From assembly GCA_027574665.1 (NCBI GenBank), contig CM050656.1, forward strand, positions 15,575,501 to 15,639,500: a stretch of 64,000 nt of DNA, in the 5' to 3' direction. The notes under the pieces were generated by a model, which saw only the letters and a program-made list of their open reading frames with translations, searched no databases and was not told the origin of the DNA. Below, one piece after another: positions 55,101 to 64,000 of this stretch. Made by a program: the position numbers and the translations under genes. Source of the DNA: Rhynochetos jubatus. Its lineage: Eukaryota; Chordata; Aves; Eurypygiformes; Rhynochetidae. Within the stretch, counting starts at the first letter, position 1; every line of letters begins with the position of its first letter.

Positions 55101-58100
55101 TGGTGACAGTCACCCTCTACGTCTCTGAAGAGCGCTGCTACTGTTTCAGTAAGATTGCTGGTTGGCTGCACTGAGGTGAGGACCCTCGATGTATGGATGC
55201 CATTGGCATGCTGGGTCTCCACTCCAGAACTACACCACAAGTTGGAATCCAGCTTTGTGTAGATTTGGGAAGTAAAAGTTAGCACTGCCACAGCACTGAA
55301 AGCAAGATCGCTGTGCCTCTCATTTATATAAAGACTTTGTAAATTAGTAGGAATTCATTTAATGGATCCAGGTCAATCATCCAGCTCTGACAAAAATCTG
55401 GAGTAAAAGTTCATTGGGACCCTGTCTATTTCAACAGAGCATTTGGGATTTTTTTCAGTAAAATCCTTCATGTGGTTTTTAAAACGACAGCTTCCAAATC
55501 CTTTTATTCATGCAGGATAAATTCTCAATGGTATTTCATTAATTCATGCCTAAGAGCATTAATATCTCGTCTTACTGTATTATGTCATCATTAATCTCAA
55601 CCGCTCCCCATCAAAGTTCCTGGCATGTGAAACGGATCACACCGTGGTGCAGCCTGAGTGGTTATAAATGCTACTGAAAATCATACAAGCCTCAACTCAG
55701 CAGCAAGGAAATTTTAAAGGACCATTCCATATAATGCTCCAGCTGCTGAAGTCATCAGTCCAAGATCCCAGACAGGGGAAGTCACAGTTGCAGAAATAAC
55801 ATTCAGAATAGGTAGTTTTATCAGGAAAATTCTTCTATGGCAAGATTTATCTAATTAATAACTATATCTTCATTGGGTACACACCTCATTCAGTGTGTTT
55901 GAGTAGGATCCCTAGCATAGTGTAGACTTTGCACTGCCAACCAGTTTAAAGCTTAGACAGCAAAGCTGAGCACAAAAACATCAGTGCACATTAAAAGGTC
56001 TGATTGAAACAGGAAGCAGAAGGTTAGTATCTGTATGGGCTTTTCTAACAGAGAAGCAGGATCTCTGAATAAGCAGTATTGAATAGCTAACTGGAATAAG
56101 TGTTCCAGTCTTCTTGTAGCATAAGAATTACTTTAAAATAGCATAATGCTGCTGAACTTTCAGCTTCTGTGATTACTTAAAAGAATGAGTCCCAAAGGTT
56201 AACGAGGTTTTCATGAAAATAATTCATTTTCATTCACTTTAAATATACCACTTTGCTTCTTTTTTGCATTAGTAGGATAAATAGAAACTTCTTAGCTTGT
56301 ATTGTTTATACCACTCATTGTTTTAAATATTTCCCCTCCATCTCCTTCTACTTGACTTTTTCTAAACAAATCTTTGTTTTCAGCCTCCTCCATTTCTCTA
56401 ATCATTTTGTTGCCAGTCCACAGAATTACTTTTTGTCAGTATGCTTTAAGACACAGGGCAAGAACAAATTGACGGGTGAATTGTTACTGTTGATTTATGG
56501 ATAGAATTGTATTTTCTATTCTGTGCTGGTTTCCCACCCCCCCATATGGTCTCACATCATCTTTTGTTTTCATAGTGTCCCTTCACAACACAGTTTTTTC
56601 CACTAGGTTGATGATAGCAAGGAAGGTTCTAAATAGTTAATTTAGAACCCTGCAAAGCGTACACATACTTCCAATTATTCCCCTGAATGTGTGCCCAACC
56701 TTGTATTTGTCATCATTGCATTTCATCTGCATCACACTGCCCATTTATTCACTTTGTTAACCCAGGTCATTCACAATCTTCCCTAGTTCTGATTAACTGA
56801 AATAATTCTGTTAACAGCAAACAGTGCCACCTTTCAGACAGCATGTTCATCCCCTTTTTCAGACAGCACCAGTTTGAATACAGAGTGTTGGGGCACTATA
56901 CCATTAGCCTTTTGCCATGATAAAAAAATTGACCATTTAATCCAGCTCTACTTCTTAGTTTCTAATGCACAGCTACTTTAGCTCTCACTTCCTCAGTACT
57001 GGTTTGCTTTAATGGCTTTGCAGGGATATTTTTACAAGCATTTTTTCTTTCTTTTTTGAATCCAAATAAATTACACCAACCATACCCTCCACCCTCAGCA
57101 GCTGCACGATTGACTGAATTTTAGTCTGTTAAAGAGAGGCACAGTTTTCTTGCCCTAAGCATTTACATCTCTTTCAGCGATGTTTCCTCTCCACTGTGTG
57201 CTTAAATGCGGAGCTGCTAGATGTCACACCCAAAAAGCACTTAACTGTTCAAAGTGAAACTTAGGTAGAATTTAGGCACTGAAATCCCCAGGGACATCAT
57301 CCACAGGTAAAACAGGCATCCCTTCAGGGACAGAAGTAATTCTAACCTCGTAGACACATTTTTGTCTCTGAAGACCTTTTGTCATCCCAAGTTCTGCTAC
57401 TGCACATGCGCAGCCCTGTCAGGTGAGCCAAGCCAAGCCAGAAACCACAGGCAGCGTCACTGCTGCATCTTGTGTACCAGCGCAGCTGCCAAATGCTACA
57501 ACACAGAAATTAGGTAACCAAGGGGCTCCTTCCCTCCCCCTGCTGACGATACTGTCCTGACGATAATTACAATTTGTCTAGAGATAAGAGGTAAGCCCTG
57601 AAGTGTGTGTAACTTTGCAGGGTGAGTGCCCGTCAAAGCTCTGCGCCACCCGCTGCTCTGCCCATCCTTCAGCTGGCTCACTGCAGCAAGAGCTGCATTT
57701 GCGAACCTTTCCAAATCTCTGGGAGCTCACGTGTATCCCTTTGCTATGGAAAACAGGCTGTAAAATTTCTCCCAGCTCTTTGTATTCACCGCGTGGCAGC
57801 TGAAGGCTCTCACCACACCAGCTTTACTGTTGGTATTGTGAAAGGCTCACAGATCTTGCCTGTGCAGATCCAAAAACTCCACCGGTTTTGGCGCAACGTA
57901 CGCGTGAAGCTGCTGGAAGGCCGTGTAGCACCATGTTTCGGTATCTGCCATGCCACATGACCTTCATGGCAGTGTGTAGATGCTCTCCAGCCAAAGGTGA
58001 ACACCATGACACTAGGGTGCACTCAGGGCCCTCCATTTCCCACACACAGCTTCCAGCTAAGGAAGTCAAAATTGGGCTGACGAGATTAGTTAGCCCCTCA

Positions 58101-58767
58101 GCATGCCACTGAAGACCTGCCCACAGTGACCTACTTCTTTCAGTATCTCTGCTGAGTTACAGTCGTGCTACTGCTGCAAATGCTGACCTGGGCACTCAGA
58201 GCTCTATTTTTCTCGGGCAGGACTAGCTTAACATGAAACTGCGGCTGAACCCTTCCTGAGGAGATCATCAGCCATAGCTGAAATGGCTGGTGACAGGGTT
58301 GTCTCCATGACAAATCACAAACACATACAAGTTTATATGAAGCAGTGAAGGTTTCTAAGCTCAGAGGCTATTGGAAGAGCCTAAGCCTGGACTGTTTTTT
58401 TAAAAGCTGGAGCAGAGAAGGGAATACAGGCAGATGGAGAAGAAAATAAAAGGATAATATAAATCAAATGAGGTACAGAATTAATTTTGCCTTTTCTCAT
58501 TTCTCTCCAACACCAGTAGCTGCTGCCCCTTCAAGGCAAGAGAGAAAAATCTTACTAGTGTGCATCCGTATGGGTAATTTAACAAAATACTTCAGTTTAG
58601 TGAAGCATTTCTAACTCATCAAACTTACTAATTCGTGTTTATGGCCTACCATTACCAGACCACAATATGCTCATGGAAAGCAGTCTAGAAATTTATCATT
58701 CCAAGCATGTCTTGAAATTTTTTAAAGCACGCTTTCAAAACTGAATTTAGCTAAAACAACTTATTTA
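52146..58767. other. Intergenic region, 6.6 kb
   Basis: No coding similarity on either strand. A perfect inverted repeat lies at 52750-52780, an A-rich run at about 55075-55090, and a more GC-rich patch at about 57360-58200 whose overlapping open frames match no family I know. Parts may belong to a longer ADGRL2 3' UTR. Confidence 0.7.
52750..52780 (+). repeat. Perfect 11-bp inverted repeat with 9-base loop
   Basis: ATTTGGATAGC (52750-52760) and GCTATCCAAAT (52770-52780) are exact reverse complements around a 9-base loop. The run of T that would suit a Pol III or bacterial terminator is absent. Confidence 0.9.
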
Positions 58768-58814
58768 CAGATTCACAGAGTGTTAGGGGTTGGAAGGGAC
58801 CTCTAGAGCCCTAT

Positions 58815-59560
58815 CCCACAGGACTTCTCCAAGCAGGTCCTTGAAGATGCCAAAGCCCTTCTGAAGTCTAAAGTAGTGACCCTGCTTATGGCTCTGGGCC
58901 TGCTACATATGATTCTGAACTCCACCATCTCGTTGTCACTACATCCAAGGTTGCCCCCTACCATCACATCCTCGACAAGTCCCTCCTTGTTCATCAGTAC
59001 AAGGTCCAGCACTACCCCTCTCCTTGTCAGCTCCTCCACCATCTGCATCAAGAAGTTATTATCAATGCACTGGAGGAACCTCCTGGACTGCACATTCCTG
59101 GCTGTGTAGCTTTTCCAGCATGTGTGAGGGTGATTGAAGTCCCCCATGATAACCTGAGCCTGTGATTGTGATGTTACTTCCAGCTGCCTGTAGAAGGCCT
59201 CATCAGCTTCCTCATCCTGATCAGGTGGCCTGTAGTAAACACCCACAACAGTGTCTCCCATATTAGTCTGCCCCTTGATCCTTACCCACAAGCATTCAAC
59301 TCGCACTTCATCCACCCCCAGGGAAAGCTCGATACATTCCAGTTGCTCTCTCACATAAAGAGCAACTCCACCTCCTTGCCTTGCTGACCTATCTTTCCTA
59401 AAAAGGACACAGCCATCCATGACAGCATTCCAGTCATGTGAGCTGTCCCACCACATCTCAGTAATTGCAATGAGATCGTGGACCTGAGGGTGCACGCAGA
59501 TCTCTAGTTTCTCCTACCTGTTCCCCATACTGTGTGCGTTAGTGTATAGGCATTTCAGAG
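58815..59560 (-). pseudogene. CR1 ORF2 endonuclease (APE-type) remnant
   Basis: The minus-strand frame shows NAHSMGNR, a TAG stop where Gln is expected (near 59514), then VHDLIAITEMWWD, GGGVALYVRE, VGVYYRPPDQDEEADEAFYR, VIMGDFNHPH, RRGVVLDLVLMNKEGLVEDV and GCSDNEMVEF. This is the APE-like endonuclease of CR1 ORF2. The final catalytic motif, normally SDH, reads SDN, so the active site is broken in addition to the stop and the missing polymerase. Confidence 0.88.
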
Positions 59561-59699
59561 AGGTGGCCAAGTGTGCAGGTTTTCCTGGAGGAGAATATAC
59601 CCTTATCATATACAGGCCCAGCATCGTCTGCCTTTTCGCCACTGCCTTTGGTGGTAGGTAAGGAGCCTTAGTGCCAAGCCTGGTTGACCTGATTTATTC

Positions 59700-60887
59700 C
59701 CCGGGTGGATGCATCACCACCCCCCACCTTAACTGAGACAGCAGATTGAACGGCCTTACCAGCACACTGTCCCACCAGCACCGGCATGACGTGCACAGGC
59801 TCCTCTCCGGCCAGCCCAGTCCCATCCCCTTCCCCCTTCAAATCTAGTTTAAAGCCCTTTCTGTGCGCCCTGCCAATTCATGTGTGAGGATCCTTTTTCC
59901 CCTTTGAGACAGCTGAACCATCTCTTGCCAGTAGACCTGGTGCCGTGTAAACCTCCCCATGATCAAAAACCCCAAAATTCTGTTGGTGGCACCAGCCTCT
60001 AAGCGATTTATTAATCAGAAGTGTTTTCCTGTTTCTTTCAGTGTAATTCTCTGCCATTGAAGGGACTGAGGAAAACACTGCCTGTGCTCCTGAACTTGCA
60101 ACCAATCCCCCTAATGACCTGAAGTCCTTTTTAATCACTTTTGGACTTCTCTCTGAGATCTCATCTCCACCAGCTTGGATGACCAAAAGTGGGTAGTAGT
60201 CTAACTAAGGACCGCACCAGACCAGGGAGTTTCCCTAACCCGGACCCCAGGGAGCCAGCAGACTTCCCTGTGGGAGGGATCCCGTTGACATACGGGGTCC
60301 TCATTTCCCATCAGAAGGGAATCACCTACCACAAGTACCCTCCTATTTTCTTGATTGAACCAGCCCTAAGCCGTGCGGCTGACTCACCCTGGATGTCTCC
60401 CCAGACGGTCCCTCCTTTCCATCCACATTCACCTGGCCCTCAGTTTCCAAAGCCTGTTGAGCAGCAGTAACTGGGGAGGCAATGGAGGCTGGCAGGAGAT
60501 TCACCTGCCTCCCCGAGAGGAGAACCTGTTTCCACTCCCCCCCTGTCTGCTAGGTCCTCCCCTCTTACCTGGTGGCAGGAGGCCAGGGGATCCTGTTGCC
60601 TTTCCCTCAGGGGTGGGAGGGTCCGAGTCCACCAGTTTATCTCCCTCTCACACTCCCTTATAGCCCTCAGCCTTTCCACCTCCTCTTTCAGCTCAGCCAC
60701 CAGGCTGAGCAGATCATTTACCTGCTCACAGCAAACACAGGTGTTGTCCCTGCAGTCCTCTATTCCATGTGAGAGGCTCCAGCACCCCCTGCAGCCAGGG
60801 GCCTGGGCACCAACATGTTTGCATGGGACATCTGTCTGGGTTGCCACATTTCTTTTTGCCACCAGCTTCTGGCTGGGTTGAAACCAT
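59700..60887 (-). pseudogene. CR1 ORF1 remnant (Cys motif, coiled coil, esterase-like domain)
   Basis: The likely start ATG is at 60887-60885 (MVSTQ), followed by a frameshift into KLVAKRNVATQTDVP. Next come a Cys-rich segment (GCRGCWSLSHG, NTCVCCEQ), a heptad-like coiled coil (VNDLLSLVAELKEEVERLRA), a Pro-rich linker, and an esterase-like C-terminal domain (VIQAGGDEISERSPKVIKKD, VFSSVPS, RGWCHQQNFGVFDHGEVYTA). ORF1 proteins of CR1-like elements are known to carry such esterase domains. Frameshifts and stops show that it is inactive. Confidence 0.8.
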
Positions 60888-61005
60888 GGCTCTTCCTGCC
60901 AGGGTGACTCACCACTAACTGCCTCAGCACACCCAGGTGACTCACCACACCCCCTTCGTTGGGTGGCCCTTTAAATAGCCCGCTGAGGCTGCAACTCTGC
61001 CCACT

Positions 61006-61010
61006 CTTTG
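61006..61010. repeat. Left target site duplication of the LTR (CTTTG)
   Basis: CTTTG directly abuts the LTR end TGTTAAAG and is repeated exactly at 61615-61619 on the other side. Confidence 0.8.
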
Positions 61011-61614
61011 TGTTAAAGATTTTTCACCAGACAAAGTGGGTTGCTCTAGGTATTTTATTTATTTAATCACAACTCAGAGCTGGGCCACCACCTCAGTGAG
61101 TGGCAAATGGCCCAAGATCTCGCACAGTTTTTATACGATTCAATCAATACCCATCACATAAGGTCCGAAGTCTTTGTATATTTCCACTCGGACTTTCAGT
61201 CCCCAGAGTTCATCATTTATCAAAGACCATCACAATCCCCTGTCTCAGCTCTATTCTTCTGTTCTGGTTCCAATCCTTGTTTCAGTTTCAGGGTCTTCTT
61301 CGGGTCACTGTTTCTGTAATCCCTCTTCTGCCATTTCTGTCCTGCACAATTCTGAGACAGACTTGAAGATGTACTATTAAGGGTTTACCTTTTGTCTAGG
61401 AAAGCACCTGTGCTTAATCAATTAATCACTCTTTGTTGAAACTGTCTCTACATGATTAGCTTGACTGGGTTTTAAACCAGCCTTGGGTGGGTCCGTACAA
61501 GGAGCAGGTTGAGAACAAACATTCTGGGCCTGTTGAGCAGTATTTCTGCAATTTTACAAGACCCCAAACCTCAGATCTAAACCTGCACTAGAGACTATGA
61601 AAGATTCCTTTACA
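61011..61614 (-). mobile_element. Solo LTR of an endogenous retrovirus (ERVL/class III-like)
   Basis: A 604-bp element starts TGTTAAAGAT and ends TTCCTTTACA on the plus strand, giving TG...CA ends with imperfect inverted termini. It is flanked by the 5-bp duplication CTTTG. On the minus strand two overlapping AATAAA signals (61054-61063) lie about 45 bases before the 3' end, setting its orientation. There is no internal viral sequence on either side, so it is a solo LTR left by recombination. A 5-bp duplication fits ERVL-type (class III) elements. Family name unknown. Confidence 0.78.
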
Positions 61615-61619
61615 CTTTG
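61615..61619. repeat. Right target site duplication of the LTR (CTTTG)
   Basis: This is an exact copy of 61006-61010. The sequence beyond it (CCCGACTCTCTCG...) is GC-rich and probably the rest of the CR1 5' region. Confidence 0.8.
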
Positions 61620-61800
61620 CCCGACTCTCTCGTGAGAGATGGCATCTCGGTGCGTGGGGTTGGTTTGCTCACTACGTGTTTCCCGGCTTCGGGAAAAGAA
61701 AAAACCAAAAACCCCGTACACTGAGTTTTTGCTGCTCTGCCGAACTGCCACGGGGACAGTCCGGCTCAGGAAGCCGATCACAGTGACTGATTTCAATGGA

Positions 61801-63341
61801 CCAAAACTCTACCACTCCCAAAACCACTGAAAATGAAGAAAACAGTCAGTGCACCTTGCAAGAGAAAGTTGCTTAGGCATTTGCCTTAGCACAGGCTTCC
61901 CATAAGTTATCTAGCCCAGTTGTTTAAAGCTATGCATACACTCTTCCCTGAGCACAAGACTGATCAGTACCAGCAAGGTAGTGTTGCCTATCCAGAGGTG
62001 CTGGTAATGCACACAGTATTGTACTCTGTAGCATCACTTAAGGAATCTGGTCTACGTCCACTCTTAAAAGCTATATATCTGCAGAGACAATGTTTGTCTC
62101 ATATCAAAAGGATTGCTGGCCTGAAACAATACTACGTAAGCAAGTGTTAAGTAAGTAAAAGTGACACCTATACATAAAGAAGGCTAACGTAAATTTATGG
62201 ACGAAACTGCTCCTACAAAGTGCTGTGCAATTTGCTGAGGACTGTTCATGGTCCAACTCATGGTGCGCACACAGAAGTTGCTCTTAATGCAGATGCAGAG
62301 ACTAGAAGAAGCTGCATTCTGGACAGGCTGACATCTAAAGTAAGCAGATAGCTGCTGTAGGGGTTTCTCCCAGGTCTCAGCAAAAGTTTGTTGTAGATTA
62401 ACTGGCACTTAGGGGACTACTTGGTCTCCCCACGTCAAGATAAGAACATGCTACATGCTGCTTATAGTTATAAGTGTTCTAATTAGGTCGACTTGATTAT
62501 TGTTCTGTGGTTTGATAGATGCTGTATTTAAAGTAATTTCAGATACTAATTTTTAGACCTTTTTTGTGAACTAGTAAATCAAGTGCAATTTATTCATGGA
62601 ATTATTCTTTTCTTTCTTAATGCCTATTCCCTCTGGCTTGTAACGTTAATTAGAACCTGCTATCTGTTCATATTGGTAATGGTAACAGTTGTCACCAGAG
62701 TACAGATGCATAGATTCAGCTCATATTGCCATTTTGACTTTATACTTAAAACCTAACAATCTTCCCAGCTATACATCAGAGAATACCATCCATTAATGCT
62801 TTATTTCACTGCCAACCTGAACTCCAGACTCTAAACACTAACAATCTGATTATTTCTTAACCATCCAATAATGCATTTTATAAAGAAAAGAAACTTTACA
62901 AAAAATAGCTTCATTTGGAGATAAATATCTGCCTGAAAAGGTTATTCAACCCATCCAGATTTCTTTTTTTTTACTCTAGATTTTCCCAAGGCAGTATTGT
63001 TTCTTGAATAATTATTGATCTAAGCAATTGTATGCTAAAGTAGGCTGATTCATTCGTTCAACATACACACAGAAAAGCCCTTGGTTGCCCTGGTAAAAAC
63101 AAACAACTTCTTCCTGTCCCTGCTTCCCTTCCCTGGAATATGATGACTGCACTGAAATGTAATCAAGTAATATTTAATCTGCATTCATCAGGAAAAGGAA
63201 ACATAAAATATACTTCTTTGGAGCAGAAGAATTAGGATCTGAAAAATAGTTCAAAAAACACTAGTCCTGCTCGGTTTGCTACTTTACACACTGATTTACA
63301 AGACATTTTGAAGGGAGTCTTCCAGCAACTACTTGCAATTA
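61801..63341. other. Intergenic region, 1.5 kb
   Basis: AT-rich unique sequence. I see no gene, RNA or repeat in it. Confidence 0.75.
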
Positions 63342-63940
63342 TCATAGAATCATAGAATGGTTGGAAGGGACCTTAAGGATCATCTAGTTCCAACCCCCCT
63401 GCCATGGGCAGGGACACCCTCCACTAGACACCAGGGACACCAGGTTGCTCAAAGCCTCATCCAGCCTGGCCTTGAACACTTCCAGGGATGGGGCATCCAC
63501 AGCTTCTCTGGGCAACCTGTGCCAGTGCCTCACCACCCTCTCCAGGAAGAATTTTTTCCTGATATCTAATCTTCTATCCACTTTCAATTTAAACCTGTTA
63601 CCCCTTGTCCTATCACTACATGGTCTTGTAAAAAGAACACCCCCCCCAACATTCTTGTAGGTCTCCTTCAGGTACTGAAGGTTGCTATAAGGTATCCCCA
63701 GAGCCTTCTCTTCTCCAGGCTGAACAAACCCAATTCTCTCAGCCTTTCTTCATGGGAGAGGTGCTCCAGCGTTCTGATCATTTTCCTGGCCTCCTCTGGA
63801 CTCGCTCCAACCAGTTAATATCCTTCTTATGCTGAGTGTCCAGAGCTGTAGTCAGAACTGCAGGTGGGGTCTCATGAGAGCAGAGCAGAGGGGAAGAATG
63901 CCCTTCCTCAACCTGCTGGCCACGCTTCTCCTGGGATACA
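63342..63940 (-). mobile_element. CR1 LINE, 3' portion with ORF2 end
   Basis: The plus strand begins TCATAGAATCATAGAATGG, the reverse complement of the CR1 3' terminal repeats. On the minus strand the ORF2 C-terminus reads [20 protein letters not shown] and [20 protein letters not shown]. Further right are degraded pieces of the reverse transcriptase region. A frame break follows a C-run (about 63641-63648). It is truncated at about 63940. Confidence 0.92.
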
Positions 63941-63941
63941 C

Positions 63942-64000
63942 GGATTCACAGATTCACAGAGTGTTAGGGGTTGGAAGGCACCCCTAGAGATCATCTAGTC
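63942..64000 (-). mobile_element. CR1 LINE 3' end, cut by the window edge
   Basis: GGATTCACAGATTCACAGAG then GTTAGGGGTTGGAAGG and AGATCATCTAGTC is the reverse complement of the same CR1 subfamily 3' end seen at 58768. It lies directly behind the truncated end of the previous CR1, in the same orientation, and continues past the window. Confidence 0.85.

Larger units (their letters stand above)
58768..61800 (-). mobile_element. CR1 LINE, internally deleted, 5' region split by an LTR
   Basis: Read on the minus strand: a GC-rich 5' region (right edge uncertain, near 61800), interrupted by the LTR at 61011-61614; ORF1 remnants (about 60887-59700); ORF2 endonuclease (about 59560-58815); then a jump straight to the last 40 bases of a CR1 3' end (GATTCACAGA units and GGTTGGAAGGGACCTCTAGAG at 58768-58807). 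The whole reverse transcriptase is missing. Keeping the 5' half is unusual, since most CR1 copies are 5'-truncated. Confidence 0.85.

Noticed and set aside
57622..57960. 112-codon open frame on the plus strand in the intergenic GC-richer patch, with overlapping minus-strand frames.
   Set aside because: No recognisable domain, no splice or start context, and open frames overlap on both strands, as expected by chance where stops are rarer.
61620..61800. A retroviral primer binding site or internal region next to the LTR.
   Set aside because: The CTTTG duplication ends the retroviral unit at 61614, and the following bases match no typical primer binding site. They are better explained as CR1 5' sequence.
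1..64000. CRISPR arrays, operons, tRNA or rRNA genes.
   Set aside because: No regularly spaced repeats, no cloverleaf-like A and B boxes noticed, and the window is clearly vertebrate nuclear DNA.

Overview
The window is vertebrate, almost certainly avian, nuclear DNA. Two things show this. It carries most of one multi-exon gene with GT-AG introns, and its interspersed repeats are mainly CR1 LINEs, the dominant repeat of birds and other sauropsids. The introns are fairly compact for a gene of this type. The species cannot be told from the sequence alone.

Positions 1286-51023 (+ strand) hold the 3' part of ADGRL2 (latrophilin-2, LPHN2), an adhesion G-protein-coupled receptor. The first coding exons (signal peptide and most of the lectin domain) lie upstream of the window. 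I placed 20 constitutive or likely constitutive coding exons by translation, splice sites and phase. They encode the end of the galactose-binding lectin domain, the olfactomedin domain, a Ser/Thr-rich stalk, the hormone-receptor motif, the GAIN domain with the HL^T autoproteolysis site and tethered agonist, seven membrane helices and the long cytoplasmic tail ending in a PDZ ligand. The 20 exons join in frame to 1387 codons plus stop. They match latrophilin-2 better than latrophilin-1 or -3.

Several parts of the gene look like splice switches: a 15-nt microexon (6123-6137) between the lectin and olfactomedin domains; a 39-nt exon with a weak acceptor in the GAIN region (19130-19168); two tiny phase-matched exons (45 and 27 nt) in the third intracellular loop; and a 52-nt cassette (47764-47815) that would shift the frame of the last exon, replacing the long tail with a short one that lacks the PDZ ligand. 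The microexon and the 52-nt cassette are not visible as long open reading frames.

The introns hold a head-to-head pair of CR1 copies (12482-13726), one old CR1 fragment (34553-34660), homopolymer and TA tracts, and a candidate conserved regulatory block near 20510-21000. Downstream of the stop codon come a probable 3' UTR with several AATAAA signals, then about 6.6 kb of AT-rich intergenic DNA.

Positions 58768-64000 are repeat-rich. An internally deleted CR1 on the minus strand keeps ORF1 (with an esterase-like domain) and the endonuclease part of ORF2 but lacks the reverse transcriptase. Its 5' region is split by a 604-bp solo LTR of an endogenous retrovirus, flanked by a perfect 5-bp target duplication (CTTTG). 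Two more minus-strand CR1 copies lie in tandem at the right edge. No other gene, RNA gene or CRISPR array was found.
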